In this document: piece after piece, positions 26,476 to 36,636 of the stretch
How the letters are laid out: the number at the start of each line of letters is the position of its first letter
Numbering within the stretch: position 1 is the first letter of the stretch
Source: Toxonevra muliebris
Lineage: Eukaryota > Arthropoda > Insecta > Diptera > Pallopteridae
Assembly: GCA_963691655.1 (NCBI GenBank)
Contig: OY829328.1
Coordinates: 31,391,890-31,455,889 of the forward strand
DNA: 64,000 nt
Direction: 5' to 3'
The notes under the pieces: model-generated
Databases searched by the model: none
What the model saw: only the letters and a program-made list of their open reading frames with translations
Told to the model about the DNA's origin: nothing
Translations under genes and position numbers: made by a program

Positions 26476-27775
26476 GTTATCATTAGACCATAGAAATCTT
26501 TTGATATCGGCGCCTTTACAAGCATGAATACACCCCTTAATTAAAGAATTAAAATACAAATAATCATATATTCAATTTGGGGGCGTTCTTTGCACATTTA
26601 GATATGCAGTATGTAAATATTTGGAAAAGTTTTTAATTTAATTGAGGAAAACAAATGTGTTGTAGGATCTATGATGAGAAAACTAGATATTTTGTCCTAT
26701 TAAGAAATTATCTTGTTTGCTGGTATTATTCCTATGAAGTAAAACCGTTTCGAAACTTGAGAACTTGCTTTCTGGCGATGGGTTTTGAAGCCCATAAATG
26801 AATCTTTTATGTGTTGGTATACAGGGTGATTCCAGTCCCAATGGTCAATATGGGTTGGAATGGTGATTGCACCCCTTGCAAGTTTGGGAGTGTTTCAAAT
26901 CTTTTCGTCACACATGGGCCGTCGAGATATCGACCCCATTAACGTAGATTTGTTATTAGACACAGAATTAATTTCTCAGTAAGATTTTTCCTTGTGTCTG
27001 CGACACTTTTCTTCCTACGGCCGCCTTGTGGATTTTAATCAATGCCATGTGATGCTATCAAGAGGCTCTATTTGCCGCACTATCTCATTGGTGTACCATC
27101 TTATCATATTCTATCTCCGAACAAAAAGTCAGTTAGATACTTCCAAATGGCAGGTAACCAGATCTTTGTTTCTACAGCCCCTCAGTTCTTCCCATTTACG
27201 ATGGTGGGTCATTAGAGAATTAAGCGCAATTAAGCGTAGCCTGACCGTCACTAAATATACAAATGCTCCATTCTTTCCAACCGCTATCAATGATATTTTT
27301 CATTGCCTTGATGATTGGAAAAATTTCTCCTTGAAAAACAGAAGCATGCAACGCAAGAGACAAATGAAGGTGCGCTTCATCATTTTCAATGAAGGCCCCA
27401 CATTGCACTTACAATCTACTCCAGGCCCACATCCCGGCTGCCTGCATTTTAGCAAAAACATCAAGGTATTGTTAGATCAGCAATACATAACAACAGTTTA
27501 AAGACGGGTTAACCCAGAGGGCAACACAAAAAGTCGATCATATACAGAGTAGCTTGGGCCTTCTTAGAAACATACCCTAGAGATTGGCTCGTGATTAATA
27601 CATCATCAACACAATCATCGGCATAGGCCTTTCTGTAGACACCCTACTCATTTAGGAAAACAAGCAGAGCCAATCAGCAGACACCACAGCAGTGGAGAGT
27701 ACGGCACCTTGGGGACATCCTCTATTCACGCCGTAAGTCACGGATTGGACACAATCAGCTTGACGGCATTGCATA

Positions 27776-29085
27776 CCACCTTGATCAAAAAGTTCCCGGA
27801 ATTTGTTCAGAAAATTAAAAATACAAGTTTATTCATCTAAATCTATATTGCCCTCTTCAAAGTAATCCCCATCGACTGCAACACATTTATGCCAGCGCTT
27901 GATCCAATCTTCGAAACATTTTTTATATTCGGTTTTCGGTATGTCCATCAGTGCTTCTTGCGATTTTTCCATTACTTCTTCTTGGCTGCTGAAACGCGTT
28001 CCCCGTAATGGTTTTTTCACTCGATTGAACAGAAAGAAGTCACAGGGAGCCAAATCAGGTGAATTCGGTGGCTGTTGGATGGTATTTATTGCATTTTTCG
28101 TTATAAAATTACGAATAATGATGGCACTGTGCGAATGTGCGTTATCATGGTGCAAAATCCACGAGTTTTCTATCCACAGTTCTGGTCTCTTTCGGCGAAT
28201 TGCTTCACGCAAACGTCTCATAACGTCCAAATAATACTTTTTGTTTACTGTCTGGCCTTTTGGCAAAAATTCATGATGCACTACACCGTGGTAATCCATG
28301 AAAACCGTGAGCGTTACCTTCTTTTTTCACTGAAAACAACGTGTTTTTTTTGGTTTCAACTCATTTGCTGAACGCCATTCACTTGTCTGATGTCTGGATT
28401 GCGTGTCGTACTCATAAACCCACGTCTCGTCTCCAGTAATGATCCTTTTGATGAATGAGGGATCGGATTTATCCTCGCAAATCATTCTCTTTTTTGCATT
28501 AAATTGAGGTCTTTTGGCACCAACTTTACTGCTACACGACGGAAACCCAAATCATTAGCTAAAAAGTCTTGGACAGAGCCATAGGTAATGTTCAAGTCCT
28601 CCGCTATCTCTCTGATAGTTAATTTGGGGTTATTGACCAAAATTTCTTTTACTTTATCAATGTTTTCGTCGGTTTTCAATGTCGATGGTTTGCCACTGCG
28701 TTCATCATCTTCGATTGACTCACGACCACTTTTGAACCGCTCGTGCCTCTGGTAAACGACCGTTTTCTTTAGAGAATCGTTGCCGAAACACTTTTCCAGC
28801 ATTTCCAACGTTCACACACCATTAAATCTGTTTTTTTTCTGCAAAATTTAATACAAGTTCGTTGTTGCAAATTTAAATCCATTTCTTAAATTGTAAAAAT
28901 TCGCTAACACACACAGAGATAGATGTACTCTTGGCTACGTAGCTTTTGCAAATGTTAAGCTATGACTCTAAGATTTAGAGGGAATATCAACAACAGATGT
29001 ACCAACTTAATAAAAAAAAGAGCTCAAATCGGAACGATGGGAGCGCCACACGCTGGTTATTCCGGGAACTTTTTGATCAAGGTGG
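27776..29085 (-). mobile_element. mariner element with intact ends, inserted in the non-LTR element
   Basis: Perfect 27-bp inverted repeats begin CCACCTTGATCAAAAAG at 27776 and end in the complement at 29085, flanked by TA at 27774-27775 and 29086-29087. The length of 1310 bp is usual for mariner. The coding strand is minus. The ends are identical although the transposase is broken. Confidence 0.95.
27829..28882 (-). pseudogene. mariner transposase, disrupted (DD34D type)
   Basis: The likely original start ATG is at 28882-28880 (MDLNLQQRTCIKFC). A frame change near 28800-28815 leads into the helix-turn-helix part (LEKCFGND, then LTIREIAEDLNITYGSVQ). The frame breaks at about 28486, just after LMQKRE, with loss of about ten residues usual for the family. 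It resumes with the first catalytic block, IITGDETWVYEYD. An in-frame TGA follows CFQ near 28332. The last part runs from MDYHGVVHHEF to the stop at 27829, with HHDNA and SPDLAPCD. Thirty-four residues separate these two Asp residues, the DD34D spacing of true mariner. The protein cannot be made as one chain. Confidence 0.9.
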
Positions 29086-29211
29086 TATGCTGTGAAAAGT
29101 CGCATTGGCAAAAGCTCGATCAAAAATACTAATAGTGTTTTCTTTCCTGTTGAGAGGCTCTATCCGACCAATCAGTTTTTGCAGATCTGCCGCACAAGAT
29201 TTTTCACATTG

Positions 29212-30861
29212 CACTATGGTCCAAAAGCCGATTTTTTTTGGCATAAAGTCAAATTTTTTATATTTTTATATTTTAAAACTGAACCGATTTTATGAAACTA
29301 GATATCCAAGATAGACAAAAAATATATTGGATTGAATTTTATGGACAACACTTTATTTTTGGCGCACGATTGTAGTCAGGTGATTGAGTAGCAAGTTGAC
29401 TTGACAAAAATTTGGGGAAAACATTGACTTTAAGCCTTTAAAGTATAAATATGGAAAACATTAGTTAAGGTGTGTTAAATATGGTAAATGGTTAATACCA
29501 CTTTTTTCATAATTGTGTGTTGTTGTCCAATTGTGCAATGTTTTGTTCACGTGCAATTTTATATAAAACTTAACAATTGTGTTTGTGTTTTATGGAATAT
29601 TACTTTTTTAGTGCAAGCGCATGCAAAAAGTTGCAAATGCCAAGTTATTAATAAAAGTGTTCAGAATAATGTGTTATTAAAAACTTTTGCTCGTTTTTGC
29701 CCGATTTAAAGATATTTGGAATTTCTAGAAACACTTGAATTGCAACACTAAGAAATGCTTCGAGTTGGGCAAGAGAGTAGTCGTAAAAGTGATGTTGTTT
29801 TTGATTGGATTCTTAAAAAAATAATAACATTGGGGGGAAAAGATGAAATTAAGAAAACAATACGAAATTTGCTTGGTTTCGTTATCAAAAAACAGCTGGA
29901 CTACAACAAAATGTTGAATCGGTTTAAAGAAAAATAACCAAAGTGGATAATGCATGTTTATTATTGCAATTAATGTTAAATATTATGAAAAACCATATTT
30001 AAGTAAAATAGGACGAACTCAGCTCAGTTATGCAGAAGCAAAGGACCAATTGAAGAGAAAGGTAGTAACTGATCTCTGTTCGGACCAAAACCACAATATT
30101 GATTTAATGGTTCATGCTACTACAATTGCGGCTAAAAAATTAGAGAGTAAAGATTTGGCGTTTGCCATCCGAAAAGAGTATGTCTTCTCCAACATGGCCA
30201 AGCTAAATAAGAAAACCAATTTTCCGGAAAAAGATAGTTAGATCCGCTTCCTCCTTAAGAAGCCTTAGTTTTTTACTTAAAAACGACTTAAGTAAAAGGC
30301 AATATGTTAATATGGTATGAGATTACTTAGTAAAGAAGGAAATTGTGATATATATCCGAGCTATAAAGAAATAATTAAATTCAAGCAACTATAGGTGATA
30401 TACCATTGAATTTATATGAAGAATTTGACACGGAGAGGGTTCGGGGGTGTGACCCCCAAAATCTCGCCTCTAGAACCTGCTGTGAGGTTAGATATTCTAT
30501 TTCAGATTTATATCTGCGAAACTACATATAGACATATGTGTAACTTACATATATACATACATATATCCAAACTAACTATATATGAAGAGTAGGCGTGAAA
30601 GTTGACCGATTTTCTCTGTTTTCGGTATAGCTGAATTTCTCGAGTAAATATATCTATATATTGCTTTCTAACTGTGAAACTTTACAAGATATATGCATTT
30701 CGAGATTAGCAGTATATGGGAAGTGGGCGTGGCGCTTATTCGATTTTGCCCATTTTTGTATTTTATTATGAATATGGTACCAGAAGTATATATGAAAAGT
30801 TTAAGACAAATATCTCTTTTCTACGACTTTATGTCAAAAAAACGGTTTTTGTACCATAGTA
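29212..30861 (+). mobile_element. Transib-like DNA transposon, internally deleted
   Basis: The left end is CACTATGGTCCAAAAGCCG. The inverted right end is TACTATGGTACAAAAACCG. Both are flanked by the 5-bp duplication CATTG (29207-29211 and 30862-30866). A heptamer CACTATG and 5-bp targets are the Transib hallmark, and the right end contains ACAAAAACC, identical to the RAG recombination nonamer. The element sits in the reverse transcriptase frame of the host retrotransposon. Joining the flanks with a single CATTG restores a continuous RT frame (TYQ-CEKSC). At 1650 bp it is about half the usual autonomous length. Its right half (30415-30830) holds AT-rich repeats and no DDE region that I could recognise. 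Confidence 0.7.
29755..30241 (+). pseudogene. Transib-type transposase N-terminal fragment (tentative)
   Basis: Two plus-strand open segments, 29755-29937 and 29954-30241, run in the same element. The second contains GRTQLSYAEAKDQLKRKVV, then an Asp/Ala-rich helical stretch (LMVHATTIAAKKLESKDLA). I associate this Gly-Arg followed by Lys/Arg layout with the N-terminal part of Transib/RAG1-like proteins, from memory of the family only. There is a stop between the two segments and another at 30241. The catalytic core is absent, so it is non-functional. The weak part of the call is the protein identity; the element ends are stronger. Confidence 0.4.
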
Positions 30862-31527
30862 CATTGGTAAGTATGCTGACATAAAGAGAGGATGTGACAA
30901 TAGCGACTCACTACGGATGGGGTGTTCGAAAAAGACATCACACTGATTGGTCTAAAGTTTTGAGGTATGAGGGCGAGTGCCAAATTGGAGGTGAAGTCCT
31001 TCTTCTGGTAGTATACCATCTAAACCAGGTGATTTGAAGCTGTCAAATGAAGCAAAACCTCACCATATCTTCATTTGCCGCGGCTTTGGCAACCCACCAG
31101 TTACTTTGAGAAATTGTTGAATTAACCCTCTCTGCTTCCAGAAAAGTGGGATGTAGAACGACAAACCGGAAAGCGAGATTCAAGCATTAAGCTGATCATC
31201 TCAGTTTTTGATTCCCTAAAAATGCCATCAGATTTTTCGAGTAAATACCATCGGTTGGCTTGGCCCTCTTTGAGGATTTTCGCCAAAGCTAGCTGTTTCA
31301 TACATGGTTTCAATACCGCTGCAAAAATTCTTGAAAGATGTCCTTTTCGAGTCCCAAATAAGCTTGCTCCAGGAGGTAGTTGCGTTCGAAGCTGGTCTAA
31401 AGAGCAGAGGTTAAATTTTCCACCGGTAGGTTGAGCACAGCTTAAAAAAGCCAGTTCTTCTTTATACTTAAGCCAGTCTGACTTTTTCGCCACATTGAAA
31501 TTCGATATATCTGTGGTTTAATATCAG

Positions 31528-31989
31528 TTGGGCGCAGATATCCAAATAATTTTTAACGACTCAGTTATGACAGCAAACGAATGGCGGATGCGATGTGAAG
31601 AATTGGCAACAAAGCTTAAGAATAAAGTGTGTGAAGAATTCAAACTGAAAACAGTATTGAGCGCCAACCGTTTCTACAGATATTTGAACCCAGAAGTACG
31701 AACTACATATATTTGTGAGAATCTACAGCAAGGACAAATAACAGTAATATTTAAGGCGCGCTGTGACTTTTTGCCACTGAGAGCAAATACGTTTGGTGGC
31801 ACATGGTCAAAAACTTGCAATTTATGCAATGTTCGGGAACATAAAACACTTCAGCATTTCATAGGAAACAGTCCGGCACTTAAGGAATTTAGAGGTACTT
31901 GCTTTGGGAAAAAATTGCTAGATGAAAATGAAATAGTAGACTTATTGAATGGTGGAAGTATTGGTAATTGGGAAAAACTTGCAAATTAA
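31528..31989 (+). pseudogene. Non-LTR retrotransposon C-terminal fragment with zinc-finger-like motif
   Basis: A 153-residue open frame ends at TAA 31987-31989. It contains CNLCNVREHKTLQHFIGNSP, resembling the C-terminal Cys-Cys-His-Cys finger of many insect non-LTR polymerases, but the last Cys is replaced by Asn-Ser. Downstream it has LLNGGSIGNWEKLAN, as expected for the tail of such proteins. The first part is of lower similarity. No RT motif lies upstream on the plus strand. It is opposite in orientation to the neighbouring element ending at 31493. Confidence 0.5.
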
Positions 31990-32239
31990 ATAAATAATGC
32001 TTTAAATTATAGACACTTTTAGCTTGCATAATTTGATAATTAGGTTTAGCTATACTTTATTTGTAATTTATATTTTAATGTATTTTATTATGAATTTATA
32101 TAAAGATTATTCTACTACTATTAGAGTTGTCTCTAAGGACCTTCCAGTTATCAGAAATTCTTCGTAAAAAGACAGCCTAATTTTAACTCTAGAAACCCAA
32201 CAAAAGAAGATCCGTCGAAATAACTACATAAAATTAATT

Positions 32240-32500
32240 AAAATTCATTTTTCCAGAACTAATTCCCCGGCTTCTAAACTATCGAGTAGGCTCGGGTCGC
32301 ATTACTTCATAAATTAGGGGAGGGTTTGCTCTTTCCGCCTGGACTATCTTGGCCAGTCGCAAATCAGACATTAGATGTGCCCTGTATTTTTATCGCCTAA
32401 TGCGACCTTAGTAGCACCTGATGGCTACACAGATGTCATCGGCATTCAGTAGCTCCGAGAAGTGTTCCTTCCATAACATCTTCATACGTCTCCATAACAT
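32240..32500 (-). mobile_element. Possible non-LTR RT relic
   Basis: Minus-strand reading gives WKEHFSELLNADD near 32440-32480, a block that precedes the RT domain in RTE/CR1-like elements, and LRLAKIVQAERANP near 32330-32370. Frames shift between them and no catalytic motif is visible. Confidence 0.3.
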
Positions 32501-32640
32501 CTTCAGACGTCTTATTTTTTCGATTTATTTTCAAGTCTCATTTTTGTCTTCAACTATCTCAATATGAAAATGTTAACACTTCAATAATAGCTGGGTTTCT
32601 TTTGTCGCACATACCCTCTAAAAGAATGTGTGCTTTCAAT

Positions 32641-33001
32641 AGGCGTTTTTTTCTAACTCAGAGTACGGAGTAGAGTAGAGCACGAGCACATCGAGCACGC
32701 TCTGATAAGAGAACACTCGGACAATTCTGATTCAATTTTAAAACGTATAGAGCACGAACTGGCAGATAAAAACTGTTTCTAATTAAGTTTATTTACCAAC
32801 AAAGTTTTTTAAAATCGTTTTGTGCCCTTGCTCCCATTTAAAATTTTTGTGCATTCTGTGAAAAAATTTCTTTCAATCGTGCTCTGCCTGCTCAGCCAAT
32901 TTCTTCTGAGCACGTAGAGTGAGCTCTGAGTGCTAAAAAGAAACACGATTACGTTTTTTGACTACTTGTGCTCTGCTCAGAGCTGATAAAGAAAAACGCC
33001 T
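32641..33001. mobile_element. Short inverted-repeat element with GAGCAC-type internal words
   Basis: The left end AGGCGTTTTTTTCTAACTCA and the inverted right end AGGCGTTTTTCTTTATCAGC match well at the terminus. The interior repeats GAGCAC/GTGCTC words (about 32680-32730 and 32900-32990). AATGTGTG lies just right of the end and also eight bases left of the other end, so the left border or target duplication is slightly displaced. It resembles a hAT-type MITE. Confidence 0.5.
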
Positions 33002-33714
33002 AATGTGTGGGTGTACGTACCAATTTCTTTCATAGTGTGCGTACTATCGGTTAGCGATACTATTAACTTATTGTGAATGTGGAAGTGTGCAAATAAAAAT
33101 AAAAAACGTCAGTAGCAAAGGCAAACAAAGGAATTTGTATAACCAACATGCCCGACAAAAGAAACACAGCTATTGTTTTGTTAAGACGTTTCCTCATCTC
33201 ATAACCTATCGTCGCAACAAGACAAACAAAACTGTTTATGAATACCCTTATTGTGAATTCTAAAAAACACGCTAGTGTTAGAACAATTATTTTCAGTTCG
33301 GTTCGTGGACACACTAAAATAGAAATGTCAAAGATTTCCTTATTGAAAATTGCGAAACAAGCGCTGCCAACTTTGTTTTGTTGCTTGTGCTGTCACTTTA
33401 ATGAAAATTCAATAATCGCGTTTACATTCGTTGTTAATTCGATTCCAATAATTTTCAAATTAAAATTAAACATTTATCAAACACCATTATTTGCCTTTTC
33501 AATTAAAAAAACAGTGTAGCACATTGGGAAATTTGAGGAAATCGTATTTCAAACGTAAAACGTGCAATATTTGTTGGATGATTTTCATGTGCAGAAAAAA
33601 AAATATTTTGTTTACATTTTAGTTAAATTATTTTTTGTGGAATTTGTTTTTTTTTCTGTTGTTGTTTAAAAGCAATTTATGTTGCTGATTTGCGGCGTTA
33701 TTTGGGCAGTGGAG

Positions 33715-33774
33715 TATAAAAGGAGTGTTATAGCAGAGAACCAGTAGAGGTAACAAAAGTAGTAGCACTAGACG
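33715..33774 (+). promoter_or_regulatory. Core promoter: TATA box, Inr-like and DPE-like elements
   Basis: TATAAAAG at 33715-33722 is followed by CCAGTA with A at 33743, 28 bases downstream of the first T. This fits an initiator. AGACG at 33770-33774 occupies +28 to +32 relative to that A and matches the DPE consensus RGWYV. A transcript starting here would run 75 bases to a consensus donor at 33818. Inr is one base off consensus (CCAGTA for TCAGTY). Confidence 0.6.
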
Positions 33775-33817
33775 ACGACTTAGTGCATTCCTCAGCAAAA
33801 AGCAGCAGGGGCCAGGG
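33743..33817 (+). other. Proposed non-coding first exon of the second gene
   Basis: From the predicted start at 33743 to CCAGGG followed by GTGAGT at 33818. There is no ATG in the exon. The intron to 34119 is 302 bp and ends GTGCTTACAG. The evidence is the promoter elements plus matching donor and acceptor. Confidence 0.5.
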
Positions 33818-34119
33818 GTGAGTAATCCTAATTTTTTGTTGGATGAAGGGTAGCGGGCGGTACAGCGCCAGCAGCACACTCGGTCATGTTGTTATTTTCG
33901 TGCCACCACCTGTGTTCTTTACGCTTGGAATGTTTTAATTTCAATGTGTAAATATTTACATCAAATTGATGGGAAACACGGTGGCGGTGGTGTAGGTAGA
34001 AACTCAATAACATTTACTAATTTTAAAATGTGTTTTTATTTTTTGTTTTGTTTTTTTTTTTAATTGTTTTATTTAAAGTTTGTTTAAACTAATTTTAGTA
34101 ATTTATTTTGTGCTTACAG

Positions 34120-34191
34120 AAAGATGTTTACTCATTGATAATGTCGATGTAATGTCTTCGCAGGCTGTCTACTGTTTGAGCCTTAAGATAC
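34120..34191 (+). CDS. Start-codon exon of the second gene (coding from 34152)
   Basis: The exon lies between acceptor GTGCTTACAG and donor GTAAGT at 34192. Two tiny upstream frames come first: ATG at 34124 (MFTH, stop 34136-34138) and ATG at 34141 (MSM, stop TAA 34150-34152). The stop of the second shares its last A with the proposed main ATG at 34152-34154. The main frame reads MSSQAVYCLSLKI and leaves one base (C) at the exon end. The next coding exon, 45123, begins with two bases of a split codon. Joined they give CAA (Gln), so the phases agree. Further exons in the intron are possible. I do not recognise the N-terminus. Confidence 0.5.
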
Positions 34192-35938
34192 GTAAGTATT
34201 TTTCGATGGATCTACAATTTATTGTATTTAGTTAATAAATATTATATTTTTTAAGCCCTAAAATTCAACGAGCCCAATTGGGGCAAACCTAAAGAAATCA
34301 AATGAAGAAATAATAACACTATTCCCAGTTTTAAAGACTTCAGAACCTTTGTAGGAGTCAAATATGATTTCTCTTAGATAGATAAAATGCCTTTCGATTA
34401 TAGTTATTATGATGATCTACCATTGTTCAAACTTCACTACTTAAGAACAGCTGTCCCAGATGCTAAACACCTAACAATTTAAACCAAAATAAATATTGGG
34501 AACTAAAAGAACCAAACAGAAAACTCGGCTCCTTTTTAACACTTTCAGAATAATGAGTGCTTCTTATGCTTCTTGTGCTTTATGTGTAATTAAATATCCT
34601 GTAAGATTAATAGCCAGTGCAGGTTAAAAGATTATGATGCCTTGTGGTAGGAAATCAAATAAATGAATAATAATAGTAGAATGTGTAAGGAAGTCAACGA
34701 GAGTGTTAAGCAGTGAAGCCACATAACTTTGGAGAAAATTCACACAAAAAAATTATAAATTAAACCCTATCACAAAAATGAAAATAAATACGCAACCACA
34801 CTAACGCTTTTCTCAACCATACATTTATATTCAAACAAAAATTGTTGGATTACATTTTTTTTTTATAGAAACAGAACAATCCATAGAAAGCCAAGTTAAA
34901 ATTCACAGATGTCTTTATTATAACGGACTTTCCCAAACACTTATGGCTGAAATATATTAGTTTTAAAAATGTATACAAATTCTTAAGAATTATTACTTGG
35001 AATGCGTTCGCATATATGGCAGACAAATTTTTACTTAAGGAATTTAATATGTAGTTATCACAAAAACAAAAACGGACAAACTATTATATAGTATTTTTGT
35101 TTTTAGCAATTTTTCATTTCTTCGGTTGAAATTTTGCACTAATAAAAAAAGTGAAAGGCGCACTCTACTAAGAAAATAATATTAATAATTTATTGAAGAA
35201 ATATATAGGTTCCATGTAAAAAGTTAGCAATTCGTCTTTAATCATAAGTTATTAATTTTCATGACAATTAATTTTAATGGCAATTAAAATTATTTGTAGG
35301 TATCAGTCATTGTACTAATTTTTGAAATAAATTTAAAACTGCACTGTGTTTTTATTCCTTATCTAAAACCAGCTGTAGTCTGTAGCTTTGTCCAATGGCT
35401 ATAAGGAAAAACGTAATAAATCCTAAAGTTAATTTTCCTCATTTTTGGTGAAACAACACTAGTCAAATTAAACTCGGAAAGAAAAATGATTTGCAGTCCA
35501 AAATATTTGTTGGAATTTAACTAGAAATAAACACCAGCATCCAGTTCCTTTAAAATTTATTTATTTTTTACTAATAATACTATGTTGTCTAAACTTTATG
35601 AAAATTGGTCGTTCGTTATTGACAATCAATAAATTTGTATTATTTTCACTTCGATTATATCTGTTGGAGTTACATTTTAATCAAAACTGTATAAGTGGCA
35701 TTGGAAAAAATTTTCAAACTTGGAATTTAGACAATGAATTTTACTCGCCCCTGCTGTCAGTGTCAGTGTGAGAAAGACTACATTACCAGTAATCGATGGC
35801 GTGAAGTTTGATTTCCACTACTATTAAACGGAGCTTATTTGGAATGTAGATTGAACTGCATTATGGTCAATAAATATGTTAAGATGATACATACATTTTT
35901 TTCAAATTTGAATTTAAAATCCTATATCTTGTTCTAAC

Positions 35939-36636
35939 TAGGGCTGTGCGATTAATCGCTTAATCAAGAATTTTGAATAATCAAAATGATTGATTAACCA
36001 ATTATACGATTAATCAAGATTTTGATTAAGCCAAATTGAAATTAATCGATTAATCAGGCTTTTGATTAATTAGAATAAAATTATTCGAACAAAATATTCT
36101 AACAATTTTTTTTATTCCAATTTGTTGGATTTTTTTCAATACTTCACTTTGCGCTTTATACGCAAACATTTTCTGCAACGGTGGTACTTTGCCAACCACG
36201 CTCAGCGGTAACATTAAACGACTGGAGACATAGTTTCCTTTGGTTCGATTTCCAAACAGTGAATAATTGCTATAATACATATTGAATTATTTAGAAAGCA
36301 CAGTATGTTATGATCGTAAGCAAAAAAAAATTTCTGGCGTGGCACCGTGGTTCAGAAATAAAAAAAGCTAGGCAAAATATGGCGCAAAGAAAAAAAAGAA
36401 TTGAAAAAAAATCCAACAAATTGAAAATAAAAAGAAATTGTTTGAATATTTTGTTCGAATAATTTTATTCCAATTAATCAGAATCTTGATTAATTGAATA
36501 ATTTCAATTTGGATTAATCAAAATCCTGATTAATCGAATAGTTTGCATTTTGATTAATCAAAATCTTAATTAATTGAATAATCAAGCATTTCGCTTAATC
36601 AGATTTTTTAATTAAACGATTAATCGCACAGCCCTA
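35939..36636. mobile_element. hAT-type fold-back element
   Basis: Both ends are TAGGGCTGTGCGATTAATCG (inverted). They are flanked by GTTCTAAC (35931-35938) and GATCTAAC (36637-36644), an 8-bp target duplication with one difference. The inverted similarity continues inward for about 200 bp in each arm through repeated GATTAATC/TTGATTAA words and a TTCGAACAAAATATTC segment. The arms surround a spacer of about 260 bp. No transposase is encoded. Confidence 0.8.

Larger units (their letters stand above)
20957..26820. other. Intergenic region between two divergent genes
   Basis: No coding exon is supported. It contains a decayed non-LTR fragment (21901-22290), CA/TG and GTT-rich tracts (23180-23340, 23470-23500), repeated palindromic ACATACATATGTATGT-type words (about 23310, 23655, 25125, 26355), and a 23-base T run at 26453-26475. 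Open frames at 22461-22823 and 24689-25090 have no recognisable motif and AT-driven composition. Confidence 0.5.
26830..31493 (-). mobile_element. Non-LTR retrotransposon (jockey-like with RNase H), split by two DNA transposons
   Basis: Read on the minus strand from 31493 down, the blocks are a linker between endonuclease and RT (31122-31493, with ISLMLESRFP), RT start FKSPGLDG (about 31012-31043), FRPISVMSF (about 30933-30957), and HTYQ next to 30862. The 1650-bp insertion 30861-29212 follows. After it come CEKSCAADLQKLIGRIE (about 29150-29210), FDRAFANATFHS ending at 29088, and then the mariner insertion 29085-27776. Beyond that are GCPQG (27708-27723), AYADD (27601-27630) and an RNase H piece with IFSDGQATLN (27220-27260). 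Stops and frameshifts show it is dead. The 3' border near 26830 is approximate and the endonuclease end is not seen. Confidence 0.8.
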
